This document shows positions 10,826 to 22,328 of a DNA stretch of 64,000 nt, one piece after another. The notes under the pieces are model-generated. The model did not search any database and was not told the DNA's origin. It saw nothing but the letters and a program-made list of their open reading frames with translations. The DNA comes from Eutypella sp. D-1 (taxonomy: Eukaryota > Ascomycota > Sordariomycetes > Xylariales > Diatrypaceae): contig JAJTTP010000012.1 of NCBI GenBank assembly GCA_023313575.1, positions 372,001 through 436,000 of the forward strand. The letters run 5' to 3'. Positions within the stretch are counted from its first letter, which is position 1. The number at the start of each line of letters is the position of its first letter. The position numbers and the translations under genes are program-made.

Positions 10826-12120
10826 ATTCTATTCCTTCAGAGATTGCTAAGAAGCTTCCCGAATTATGCGGATCGGATGTGTCGGGATCGATTTGGTAAA
10901 TAAAATCAAATTCTTGGTCTTTCGACTTATAGAATATCGAAGTTAAAGATTTGTAATCAATGACTTGTGCATCGGGCGGGGTTGTCACATAGCACGGCCT
11001 AGCGCGGGTACTACCATACTCTCTGCACGCATCTTATGAATTACACTCAACTCAAGCACCGTATGCATAAATCGTATACACATAGCGATATCTGAATACT
11101 TCGGCGCCTCTCCGTATGCCCCTATGGGCTAACGAATCCACGGTACTCGATTCCATTTACAAGAGCGAAAAACCACGGCACTGTATCCGTCGCCAAGAAA
11201 TGCTTGGAGCGCATTGGGGTTATACATTCGGATGCTGTACCCTGGTCTCTTTGCACACAGTCGATGCTCTGGGTGCCTTGAACCATTTACAAGAAAAGTC
11301 CTGTATGTTCTGTAAAATTACCACTGTAGTCTATTAACGCACGTTTAGTAGGAGGTTCAGCTCCGATGAAGCATCAGAACATGATCCAAGTCGCAATGCC
11401 CAAGTAACCCAACAACCCTCTTATAGCTTCACGATACATGTAGTGCCACCGGGGGCCCCAGGTCATGTGTTCAGTGCCACTTTTATTTCCATATCGAAAT
11501 ATCTATGACAGGTTCGACGAGGTAGTTAGATAGCTCAAGCTGAGCTGGCATGGAGTGTCCGGTATCATAAAGCTTTTGAAGCGACCATTACGCAGGTGTC
11601 TCTTTGGTGACCGTTATCGGTCACGGGCGCACGAAGAAACCCGCAGCCACTATAGAGTTATGTTGATGACCCCTTGCATACGTTAGACAGCGGAAAACCA
11701 GGTGACAAGAAATGAACGTTATATTGAGACCTACGAATAGATCTACCCTATCTCAGCTTTTCTCGTTTTCAGGGCGGCAGCGCAACCCATAACCATGGAG
11801 AGTAATCGTGAACATCGGCAAGCGAAAGCGATGGCCCCGAAAGCCGATGGCCCGGTGTACATTGCACCAACCCTCCTCCCACCCCCCATCGCGTGTTTCG
11901 TAGATTCCAATACACACATACAAAAGAAATGATAGCGTAAACTCGTGAGCTGAGGCTGCCGGCTCCCAAGGCCGGCTACCATGATACTTCGGTCTGTGTT
12001 AATGCATGCTAGCTTGATAAGTTGTCGTTCTCAAGAGTGGTGTTCGTGTCTATTTCACAATACCATTGTGCCTGATTAGCTCCATGCACTTATAAATAAC
12101 AACATCAGTGGCGCAGACTT
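10826..12120. other. intergenic, no gene recognised
   Basis: It holds the promoter side of the CinA-like gene on the left and the 3' flank of the zinc-finger gene on the right. A 73-codon ATG frame at about 11116 has no recognisable motif and no splice-supported extension. Confidence 0.55.
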
Positions 12121-13422
12121 CTACTGCCATGGGAGCCACATACCTTGGTTCTGACCGCCCAAACAGTTCTGGAATATATAATCCCAATCATAGTCGCCCT
12201 CGGGCCGGTAATTTTGACTCTCATAGCCATCGCTAACTTCCGCAGAATGGTGGTCAGGGCCTGCCTCTTGGGATGGTTGAAAGTGGTGACTGTTTTGGAA
12301 GTTTTCGTCGAAACTTATTTCATTGGACAAAGCACGGTCAAAGCAACCGGGGTCAGCGGAAGAACCGCCGCTAAACCGGTCCTGGAGGCTAAGCCCTTCC
12401 ATTCCATGAGGCAAGGGATCGCTATTGTACACTTGCTGGAAGGCTACAGGGTTGACTGACTCTCCAGAAGGGTAACCACTCTGGGCATGACCGAGTTGCG
12501 AGGCGAACTGTGAACCAATGTTCGTAGACCCAAAGGTAGAGAGGAAATTCAAGAGATCAACTGGGATGAGCATAAAACAGGGTTGACTCATTGGAATATC
12601 ATGGCTATGATCATAGCCCTGCGGAATATTATTCATGGTAGTATTGGGTTGAGTGGCAGCAGGATCATTCTGCACTGACCGAATAGAAGTTGCAGTGGCA
12701 GCTTGACCAGGGGGTGCATGAGACGACTCCATAGATTCCGAGACGGAGGACTTGGAAATGGTAGTGGCTTGGGAGTCGGAGACCGTGTTGAGTGGCTTCG
12801 CCGGCAGCGATGTATGAGATATGGCGGGCACACTGGCAGGCGGCTGGGCGGGAGGGATGGCCGAGGTTCCGGCAGTTGAAGATGCTGAAGACATATCGGT
12901 AGTCTCCCGGGAAGTTTCCGACGATGCTGACAATATGTTCGATGAACTAGTCTCAGCACCGGTCGTACCAGCGTCGGACATCTCAGCGTCGGATCTCTCA
13001 GATGCGGGCGTCGTAGTAGCGGGGTTGTTATCGTCCACATGTTGATCATTGGGCTTCTCATGAGATGTTCCTTCACTGGAATGCTCCAGCTCAGGCTCAC
13101 TGGCATCCTGCATTTCATCTTCGAGTGTCTCAGCGTCGGACTTCTTTGAAAGGATCTTTTCCGCTGCCTCGAAGAGTTGTGCGACAAAATCTCCCAACTT
13201 GTTCAAGTCAACAGGCTTCTTGTGATCCTTGCGCACATGAAGTTGGTGCATCTCGAGGTTGGGAAACTTCTGGGTGCATTCCTTGCAGCGGAATTTGTAC
13301 GTGAGCTTCCTTCTGCTGTTTTTGTCCGTACAGTCGTTCCGTTCGCGGACAAGTGGGTCATCTCTATTGTTGGGCGTTCGGGCTGGTCTCTTCGGCCCAG
13401 TCGAATGTTTTCCAGGAGCCAT
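12121..13422 (-). CDS. single C2H2 zinc-finger protein, mostly disordered
   Basis: An uninterrupted frame of 433 residues from ATG 13422 to a stop at 12121. One classical finger is visible: C46-x2-C49-x12-H62-x4-H67, within YKFRCKECTQKF and LHVRKDH. The N-terminus is basic (GPKRPARTP). After a short predicted helix (residues about 75-95, FVAQLFEAAEKIL) the rest is Ser/Thr/Pro/Ala-rich, then Gln/Asn/Gly/Ser-rich, ending in an acidic-aromatic tail (YDWDYIFQNCLGG). This looks like a transcription regulator with an activation-type tail, but a single finger gives little sequence specificity, so this is inference. I do not recognise a named orthologue. Confidence 0.75.
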   Translation of the reverse strand: MAPGKHSTGPKRPARTPNNRDDPLVRERNDCTDKNSRRKLTYKFRCKECTQKFPNLEMHQLHVRKDHKKPVDLNKLGDFVAQLFEAAEKILSKKSDAETLEDEMQDASEPELEHSSEGTSHEKPNDQHVDDNNPATTTPASERSDAEMSDAGTTGAETSSSNILSASSETSRETTDMSSASSTAGTSAIPPAQPPASVPAISHTSLPAKPLNTVSDSQATTISKSSVSESMESSHAPPGQAATATSIRSVQNDPAATQPNTTMNNIPQGYDHSHDIPMSQPCFMLIPVDLLNFLSTFGSTNIGSQFASQLGHAQSGYPSGESVNPVAFQQVYNSDPLPHGMEGLSLQDRFSGGSSADPGCFDRALSNEISFDENFQNSHHFQPSQEAGPDHHSAEVSDGYESQNYRPEGDYDWDYIFQNCLGGQNQGMWLPWQ

Positions 13423-15906
13423 CTAGGTAAATTCGGGTACGTTAGATGTAAAGACTATACCAAGGTCTACGATGGGTTGCCAGTCTCAAGTCCTGAGTTG
13501 ACGGCACCAAGGACTTTGAGGCTACTCTCGTAACAGGGTATTCTTCTTACCTTGGAAGAGTAATGTTGTGAATCACTTGGTCTTTCTCGAAATCAAGGAC
13601 TGACAATCGATCTGAGGACGTCTTGCCAACTTTCTAGGCTTTGATAGTAGACGGATATAGACTTTGGCGCAGTGATGGGTTCCTGCTCAAATGGGATCTA
13701 TTATATACGCCTTGTGATTCTAAACAGAACAGAAATACTTATGGCGGACGCTGGATGAAAGAACAGGAAGGCTGGATATGGGATCCTTGCGACTTGAAGG
13801 CCATCAGCTTGGAAGTGGGTATGGCGGGTAATTTAGGGTCAATATATGTATTAATGGGACAGTAAAGCAGTTAGGATGTACTGCGAGACTAGAAAAATCG
13901 CGAGCATCAGGGAGAAACCATGCTCCAATAGCCATCGCCTTAGACTGAAGACGTATCAGCATAAAAAGGACCAGAGCCGCGGGAAATGATCCGAAATACA
14001 CAGCCACTTCACCGAAATCAAGGAAAACAATGTAATGCCTATGTTGGTGTGGAAAGGATCTAGGTTGCAGGCAAGCCCTGTCGTTAGCCATGACCAGCAA
14101 ACATGCGTAGGCGAATACAGCTTGCTTTGTGCATCGCATGACGTTGTGAGCTGTTTTTCATAGCATGATCCCTTCTGGTCCGAAGGCCTATCCAAGTCCA
14201 TCTTTGCAGCCTAATTTGACAAGAATAAACCTTGATATATATGTTACAAATGGAGCAAACATAATGATCTTCCTGAGTACAAAGGCTCGCAGGGGTCTTA
14301 TAACTGCTCAGAGACCGGTATCTTGTGCAGGTGTATGGATAAACGCAGTACTGCGAACCCCGTCTTTTGTTAGCAGTTACAAACAAATGTTGCAAATCGG
14401 TTGATAGGTAAGCAAGGTAGAAACAACAGATAATCAGTACACAGCGGTTCCTCATTTCTTTGTTCACTATCAGGTATCGTCAACTATCGAATATTTCGAC
14501 TGTTACACCTAAGCAACTAGACTTACGTTCACTTGAAAAAAATAAGCACCAAAAGCACAACTGCGTTATGTACCCGTAGCATGTCACTCTTTTCTCCAAA
14601 AGAACCCTCAATAGTTCATCGATAATTCATGCCACCCCGGTGTGCAGGTGGTCATAGGAATGGTGGCGTACAGGCTACATGATGTATTAAGGTAGTACCA
14701 TACTCGTGTCAACATCTGATCTACCTGATGGGCCAAATACTACATCCTATCAAATTATTCTCAAAGCATGGCCTTGAGATATCAGCTCAATATGTGGCGC
14801 CAAGAGTTTGCTCCTAGCCTCGCCACGTCGATGTGGTGGCAAGGATCACAGTTTGTGCTCCATGAAAGCACACCGGTTTCTTGGTTCCACACTGACGAGT
14901 TTGTTTTGTTTCTCCATCGCTTGAATTAAGCCTTTTGGCCAAGGCCTTCCACTCCGATGACTAACGTAGATCGTCTAGTCTATTATCGATGTTACCGTTC
15001 GCAAAGGCACTCCCGTCGGGAAGACCAGGTAGACCCATGAGCATCCCCATAAGGCTGAACCTTACAATCCACCGTCACCCACTTTGAATAGCCCCGTGCA
15101 CCGAGCGATTCTCACCTTATTACCCAACATCAGCTCTACTTTATCAGCTGTCTTTGGGTGAGAGTGAGACAGTATGAGTCTAAGGTTTGCAGGGCATGTG
15201 GACTTGCAAGATCCCGGCTTCATGATTCCTGAACTGCCGGTCCCTTACGGCACTTCTGGGGGATTCAGATCGAATAAGACACAGTAAGTAGGTAATACTC
15301 AAGTGCAGAATGCCATTTTTACATTGCCATATCAAAGAAGAAGAAGACTTTGTTCCTATGTGTCACGAATTGGAGGGCGTTATTAAGACGAGTGGAACTG
15401 CCTTCCCGAACCTAGGGTACTCCGGTGGAAATTGCGATCAAATTGCACAATCGTGGTTAGGACGACTCAGTGCCTAGCAATTTCGTGAAGTTATTCATAA
15501 TGGGTTACGTTTCTGAACCGGCCAATGTCCAATCTAGTGTTCGAAAACATGGCGTTCTCGGTGGGCCCGACGATTCTTAGGTAAGAGCTGCGATCATTAA
15601 GGCTTGGCGCAACTCCTTTTTCTTGGGACCTTGAGTCGGTCAGAAAAAAAAGAGAAAAACTGGAAAGCCAAGTAAGATCATATAAGGGAGAGAAAATTCC
15701 CCTGCTTCGCGGCTCGCCATTGAAAATGCTCACCGCACGGACTACAGACCCCTCGATGTCGATATCCGGGACAGAACTCATCGTCGCGCTCACGGCCATC
15801 ACCCCTATGGAGCGCATGTCTACCCGCCTGTTAATACCTCGCCAAGCAGCTCTCCCTCCCGAGATAGGCTACATAATACGTGGATAAGATACATACCAGA
15901 CGGAAG
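13423..15906. other. intergenic, no gene recognised
   Basis: About 2.5 kb between two divergently transcribed genes. A minus-strand ATG frame at 15817-15491 (108 codons) and a few shorter frames have no family features. Around 15280-15345 the sequence is A-rich. Nothing here points to an RNA gene or a transposon. Confidence 0.5.
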
Positions 15907-17397
15907 ATGGAACATATCAAGATGCACGTTTTCATGCAATCGGCATCCCGGTGGCTCAACGAGCCCTTGAAGGGGATGGTTAGAAAGCATGTTCCGGGGT
16001 CGGTCTTCTACGACGACTTCGACGACTTTCCCAAGAACGCGGAAATCGTGTTCGAGTTTTGCGATGGTTGGGCTGAGAACCAGCACTTCGCAGTCGTGAG
16101 CGCGGCCGATAAGGCGTTGATCAACGCGTACCCCAGCAGTTCGGCACTAGGGCGCAAGAGCTACCTCTCGCGGGTGATCGAGTATTGGACGGCAAAGAAT
16201 CCCGACAGCATCCTCAAAACGCACTCACCGATGACCATCTGTCTCTCCCTTGACTATTGCGAGTACGTTGACGAGGCGCTCACCGCGGCCGACGATCTGA
16301 CGCTCCTCTACTCCCTAGAGCAGAACGAGGGCCAGCCCCCGGAGAAGCGTGAGTGGTGGATACTCAAGCCCGCGTTGATGGACTGCGGTGCCGATATTCG
16401 CATCTTCAGCACCATGGAGGAGCTTGCAAGTCATCTCGAGTCCGCCGACGACGATCTCGACGAAGAAGAAGAGGAAGAGGAGGAGTCTGTCGCAGAGGAG
16501 GCCGAAGAAAATGGCAAGCTGACAGCTGATGAGAAGCCAGATGGCTTGAACAATTTCTCGCCTAGTTTATCTACCCCCGGGCTCGACTCCTTGGACGCCC
16601 TCGTGACCGCGGTCGAGAAGACTAACATTAGCAGAGCACCACCGGGCATGGATAGTTCGATTAAGGAACGAACTTACGTCTCTGAAGAGGGTGGCCGGAT
16701 CCGCTCGTCAGAGATTCGCGACTTCGTCGCCCAGCGGTATATTACAGCCGTGGTACCACTGGAGAAGCGCAAGTGGCACGTGCGTGCCTACGTACTCGCC
16801 GTCGGGCGGCTCAAGGTGTACGTGTCGCGAGAGATGCTAGCCCTGTTAGCCCTCGAGGACTACGAGCCGCCATGGTTGAACCCAAGCCTGAAGTCTTCTC
16901 TGACCAACACTGCGTTGCAGACGGAGGAGGACTTCACAAGGAGAGAGTCGATGCGAGACTTCTGGGCGCTTCCGGACGACCTGCTACCAGGGGACAGCGG
17001 CGAGGCGGGGAAGGGGAGAAACTGGAAGGACCGTGTCTTCGATGAGATCTGTGCTGTCTCTGCTGAGCTATTCCGCGCTGCGGTGCACACTATGGCGGAT
17101 AAGTTTACCACGGTAGACAAGTGTTTCGAGCTATTTGGCGTTGATTTCCTTATCGACACCGATGGGACGCCGTGGCTGCTTGAAGCCAACGAGACGCCGG
17201 CTTTCTACCACCAGGGTGTTGCTGGGCCTCTGGCTCTTCGCCTGATGGAGTCTGTAATCCTTGTCGCAATGGAGCACATGGGTCTCGCCAGACCCCCCAC
17301 AGAAGAAGACGAGCAGGCAAGAAAGCAGTTGATCGAAGTGCTCGATGAGACGAATAATCTTGCGAAGAGCAATATTACGGAGATTATGCCGTCATAG
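15907..17397 (+). CDS. tubulin-tyrosine-ligase-like (TTL family) ATP-grasp protein
   Basis: A single-exon frame of 496 residues from ATG 15907 to TAG. An ATG at 15922 is an alternative start; the open frame also extends upstream but only to a GTG. TTL-family enzymes attach an amino acid to a protein carboxyl or side chain using ATP. The ATP-grasp pattern is seen as WWILKPALMDCGADIRIFS (about 150-168), RDFVAQRYI (about 265-275), KWHVRAYVL, and the metal-binding end FGVDFLIDTDGTPWLLEANETP (about 409-430) with the E-x-N pair. An acidic insert (Asp/Glu-rich, about 180-200) separates the two halves. The family is conserved in fungi, where its substrate is poorly known; tubulin tyrosination is not assumed. 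Confidence 0.86.
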   Translation: MEHIKMHVFMQSASRWLNEPLKGMVRKHVPGSVFYDDFDDFPKNAEIVFEFCDGWAENQHFAVVSAADKALINAYPSSSALGRKSYLSRVIEYWTAKNPDSILKTHSPMTICLSLDYCEYVDEALTAADDLTLLYSLEQNEGQPPEKREWWILKPALMDCGADIRIFSTMEELASHLESADDDLDEEEEEEEESVAEEAEENGKLTADEKPDGLNNFSPSLSTPGLDSLDALVTAVEKTNISRAPPGMDSSIKERTYVSEEGGRIRSSEIRDFVAQRYITAVVPLEKRKWHVRAYVLAVGRLKVYVSREMLALLALEDYEPPWLNPSLKSSLTNTALQTEEDFTRRESMRDFWALPDDLLPGDSGEAGKGRNWKDRVFDEICAVSAELFRAAVHTMADKFTTVDKCFELFGVDFLIDTDGTPWLLEANETPAFYHQGVAGPLALRLMESVILVAMEHMGLARPPTEEDEQARKQLIEVLDETNNLAKSNITEIMPS

Positions 17398-19394
17398 CCT
17401 ACTAGGCCTAAGGAGGAAGTAGACGCCAGTTCAAATAGAGAACTTTGATTGATCGATTACTAGAACTTGGTCACGAGTTAGGCTCATATTGCCAACTAGT
17501 GATGCCTTTTAGCTTGCGAAGTCTAGCATTATACGCGAAGTTGGTCGGGTCTGCAAAGAGTTGATCGTGTCTCACCCCGCATAGCGCAGAATAGAGGATG
17601 AGTCAAGGCAACCGAAAATAAGAAGAGGGCACCTACCGAAGAGGACCCGAGCTTTCGTAAGAATATCTATTGTCCAACGATGTTGGGAAGTTTTCGGAGC
17701 CACCCCAACGCGGTCATCTAGGTTATGTTGCCTTCATTTCAGTTCCATGGCTGAAGTGAATCATCTTGTGCCACATGCCCTGCATCTGGCCTCGAGAGAA
17801 GAGCGAGGTAATCCTCCAGAGAGAGTTCACCAAGCATAAAACTGGTGTCCGATCTGTCTTTCCACCTTTCGGCAGCCAACTACCAGCTCGGAACGTGCAA
17901 ATTGACAAACGGTTCTTGACGTGGAACCATCTGCAACAAGATGCGACATCAGTGACGGTGAGTTTTGAATGAACGTGTTTCTAAGGTAGGCTTCATGTGA
18001 GCAGATGTATCACAACGGAAGTGGGCGGCCCCGAGGCGCTCGCGACAGTGGGAGAAGTTAGGCGAGGAAGATGGCGGAGCATATTAAAAGAATAGTGAAT
18101 CCCAGCTGCCAAGTCTTTCAGGGAACGCAACCTTTTAAGTTATTCATCGCAATCAAAGCTGCACAGCTCCTGCTTAGTACTGGGGAGATCAAAATGCAGA
18201 TCGTGAACCTCACAATTATAGTATATATATCGCGGATGTCAGACTGCTGATCGTATAATAGTAGCTCTTTTGAGAGACCTCCTTGGCGATCTTCTTCATG
18301 CTTGTTTCAACGATTGGGCTGTTGGGTAAGCTGATAAAGCAAGGGGTGCGGGGTGCGGGGTGCCACACATAGATATGCACCACATAGCTGTCAACTCCCT
18401 GTCCAACTATTAATAGCATGCCATACTGTTTGGAGTATCTCATGGAGGTCTCTGTTGACGATCTTTCTGGCCCATGAATGTGTTACATAACCGCCAACCG
18501 TCTAGGTAGCGAATCGAGATTCCCAGGATACTCTCATGTGATACGGAGTAAGCGGCCGAGCCCGCATAAGTACTTACTTCGGTACCATCTGTGTAACGTA
18601 GAATAAGACTGTTTGCTAAGGCCATTTCCCGAAAAAACAACCGGGGAACAGACAGGGCTGAGGGCGCTGCTCCTAATATCGAATAAGGCGAGGCTTCGCG
18701 ATGAAAGTGGATCAACATAGCTGGAGTCGATCAGCCAAGTCGAGTTAACGATCCCCGTGTCCCACATCTGACAGGCTGCGTCTCGTGGAGTCCGGGGTAC
18801 CAATCCTGATTACCAACTCCCTCGCCCCCCTGTCGATCGATTCAAACTTTGCAACGCTTATGTGTGACGTCGATCGCATAACCGCAATCTTGGCGGTTAT
18901 GTATGAAACCCCAGCATTCCAGCGCATCTGCCAACACGGACAAAGGCGGGCAGTGCGGGAGCTGAGATGAACCCCCAGAACCCGGTCCGGGGGGGCCACA
19001 CAAAAGAACGGTGCAGTGCGGCCGAACGTTCTCCTGAGAAACCTGGTCGCGGGCTGTGCCGTCTACGTATGTCGTCATCGCAGGACCGACGACTTCTCTC
19101 GGGTCCGCGTCCGTTGAGAGTCATCGGAGATGATCTTTTTCGAGGGTGAGAATGGAGGGTGAAGGGAAAGAGCGAAGGGGGCATCTAGAGAATCCTGATT
19201 TTGGGTATATTAAGGACCTCGATTCGCACCGGAAACCCCAATCTGCATCTCATCATCAAACAGCAATCTCCTCAGTACCTATTAATTATCCGGCCTAGCG
19301 CACTTTACGGATTCATATTCACTTAAAGCACTCGCCGCCTTCGCGTAAACCGTCCTAGCCAGAACTTACCCTTTCCCCCACCCGATCAACCAAA
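17398..19394. other. intergenic, no gene recognised
   Basis: About 2 kb. It contains the 3' flank of the TTL-like gene and the promoter of the secreted-protein gene. A GTGCGGG triplication lies at 18344-18362. Overlapping minus-strand frames at 18440-19184 carry no recognisable motif. Confidence 0.5.
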
Positions 19395-20147
19395 ATGCAG
19401 CAGCGCATCCTCGCCTCCGTGATCGCGACGCTAGCCGCCTCGAGGGGAGCACTGGCGAACTTCCAGGTATACCTGGGGACCACGAACGAGATCAACAACC
19501 CGGGGACGAGCTTCAGCGCGTCGGCAATGCAGGTGCATGACCACTCGCCGCTAGGGTGCTCGGACGTAGACGGGATGGTGTCGCTGTCGAACCCCAACGA
19601 CAACGATGCCAGCAGCGGCGGCTGGGCCTGCGACGGCTGCAACCAGGACGCCGTCCGCGACTGGGACATCGAGCGCTTCGAGATGTACAATGGTGACGAT
19701 GCTGTCGGTGCTGTCACCGACGACCCCTTCCCCCTCTTCGACCGCGCCACAGGCGCCGTTAGTACGTGCCCCACCCCCCCTCCCCCTCCGTCTCTTCCTT
19801 TATCCTCTCTATCGCTATCCCAATAGGGGATTAGGACACATGCTAACCAGACGGTCGGCCCACAGCCCTCAGACAGAACGACGACGGCGGGTACACGGCG
19901 GTGGACCAGGACAACAACGAGGTCGGCACCTGCAGCCGCCCAGCGGACCCGCAGGAGATGGACTGCTCCCAGGTGATCTCGGCCACGTTCCTGACCCACG
20001 CCTTTGATTGTACGTGATAATCCATCAATCATACCTTCCATCCTTGCCCCCTCTTTCGATGTGATTCTCGACTCGGTTCTAACATAACATCCAACCTTCC
20101 GTCTAGGCACTAGCGACCTATCTCCTAACGAGCGCCTCGGGGAGTAA
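19395..20147 (+). CDS. small secreted cysteine-containing protein
   Basis: Exons are 19395-19761, 19866-20009 and 20107-20147, giving 183 residues; both introns have GTACGT donors. The N-terminus is a signal peptide (MQQRILASVIATLAASRGALA, cleavage likely near residue 21). The mature part is acidic and rich in Asn, Asp and Gly, with six cysteines at about residues 55, 79, 82, 145, 156 and 171, an even number that suits disulphide pairing. There is no catalytic motif or transmembrane segment. The last exon codes only 14 residues yet supplies the sixth cysteine, which supports the splice model. The profile (short, secreted, Cys-containing) fits an extracellular or effector-like protein of a plant- or substrate-associated fungus, but that is inference; I do not recognise a named family. 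Confidence 0.75.
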
Positions 20148-22328
20148 AGGGGTGGGTTCGTCGGAGAAGGATACCAAGCGCGTTGCCGCTTCGACATTCG
20201 AATTGGGGTAGCCTAGTTTCAATTGTCTTCCACTGGGGGTCTTTGGGGCGGAGGAAGCACGGCATGTCTTTAGATTTCGCTTTATTTTGTTCTCACGTCT
20301 CTCTGTTACTGTCGTTCTCGATCCCAACCATATACTTGCATTATTGTCGTATTTGTATATACGCAGATTACCTTAATTAGGAAGCAATATTTATTCTACT
20401 TGTTGATATCGGCCATATTTCTGGATGCCCACCATCTAAACAGAGGCGTGCATCAATTTCTTTGCCATTTAACACTACTTCGTTTCAATAGCAGATGTCC
20501 ACCAGGCATTATTCTACTACATGATACTCTTATCATAGCCCTTTCTCAAAAAATTGCACCGGCAAGCCACATAAAGTTTTCTGCGAGGTTCAGCAAGTCG
20601 ATGGTGGCCACCGAACATGACATTTCCGGATCGCGTAAGAAACTTCAAGACGATATGCCATAAATAGGGGGCAAAAAAAGGGGGTTGTTGATAAGCCCCA
20701 CACTTTCAGTAAGTGGATAATTAATCGTGCGACAAACTCCCGGCCGTCTGTCTCACTTCGCCATATACTACACGAACTCCATCCAGTAGGCGTTCACGTT
20801 CATAATACCGTCCAGTCTCTTCCTAATCTCACCTACCATGACAGCGATCATTCTTGAACACAGTTCCACTGCTGGCTCGGCACCATTTTTCGAAAACACC
20901 TACGTAAATAATCTATGTAGCTATCCCCCGTCCAAAACCCCTTACCCCTGAACCCCCGACCCGCACCAAAAAATAAAAAATAAACTCCACTATACCCCCT
21001 TGACCGAATCCATCTCATCCATCTCAGCTCATCTCATCCCACATATAAACGTAAACATTAACATAAACAAAAACATAAGTATATATCTCATTTCTATCTC
21101 GTCGTTTACTCACACACATAACATAAGTAGTTATACATACGTACATATACGTTAAAAAGTCTCGTAAACCCCCACAGACCACACCACCCGCACCCCGACG
21201 TTAACAGGGAAATGAAAACATAGATTTGCTGCCGTGTCCGTCGTAGGTAGCGAAAACGGTGTGTGTGTGTGTGTGTGTCTGAGGAACCGTTTACCTAGTA
21301 GAGCAATGATGCCATAGATGAGCAAACTGTGTGTTGTCGCCTGCCTCCTTCACACTTAGGTAATAGTCGAAGCCGGCCAGGCAGGCACCGAGCCGGAAAA
21401 GGGGGGTCAGAGGCGTCAGGAGCAGGAGTCTGGATAGACTTCATCGTCATCGCCATCATAACCATGACCGTCGGCAACAACTAAAAAAAGAGATGGGAAT
21501 CAGTCCCCCATTCCCCCACCCCACCACATCTCAACAAAACTCATTCATCCATCATTTTCACCTACGCATAGCACGCTCCGGTCCGATCCAGTCCGACGAA
21601 TCATCCCGCCAGCCAGCCTGCCTGCCTGCCTCATCGCCCGTTCAAATTCGATCGATCGTTCAAATCCCGTTTATTTATTTGTATTTGCTCCCTCCCCCCC
21701 TCTCCCCACTTTCCCCCAATTCCTGATCTGATCATCCATTCCATCCATGCATCCATGCGTCCGTGCGTCCGTGCCGACCGCCCACCCCGGGAAAAAGAAA
21801 TAAAATAAAAGGATACCGCGCTTCGCTTCGTAATCGATCCGCCCCGCTCCGCCCCGCGCAACCCCCCCTTCTAGTTTGAATACCTCGCAGTATATATAGC
21901 ATCGTAGGGGACCCCGTAACGTGAAACCGCCTCTCTCCTCTCGTGTCCTCTCGTCCATCGCGGCCGTCGTCAGGGGGAAAGACATTGCATGCATACCCCT
22001 GCGTAAAACTGCCTGCCTGCCATATAGATAAAAAAATAATGATAATAATAATGAAGAACAACCCGGGATAAAGCACCCCGAGATAAAGATCAGATCGAAC
22101 TGATCCGCGGAGGGAAAGAGTATATAAACCTACTCATCCCACCTCATCTCTCGTCCTGACCCGTGCCGTCTCGCCCCCTATCCTAATCCATTCCGCTCAG
22201 GGGTAAAGAAAGATCGAACGTAAGAAGGTAAGAAAAAAAGAAGAGTGGAAAAAAAGGTAAGCAGTGTCCCGCCTCGCCAAGTCGAACCAAGACCAAGCCT
22301 AAGCCCGGGTCCAAGCTCCTCATTAACG
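20148..22328. other. intergenic between secreted-protein gene and kinase 3' end
   Basis: About 2.2 kb between convergent genes. It includes an A/T-rich stretch with ACATAAAC-type repeats (about 21040-21150), a (GT)10 tract at 21259-21278, CCTGCCTGCCTGCC at about 21616-21631 and C-rich tracts. Several overlapping open frames at 21630-22560 on the minus strand are low-complexity or antisense, and none looks like a gene. Confidence 0.5.

Noticed and set aside
15491..15817. 108-codon minus-strand ATG frame divergent from the TTL-like gene
   Set aside because: Has an ATG but no recognisable domain and no plausible splice extension; kept as intergenic.
19355..20197. 280-codon frame antisense to the secreted-protein gene
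   Set aside because: Sense strand has a signal peptide and three spliced exons; the antisense frame has no coding features.
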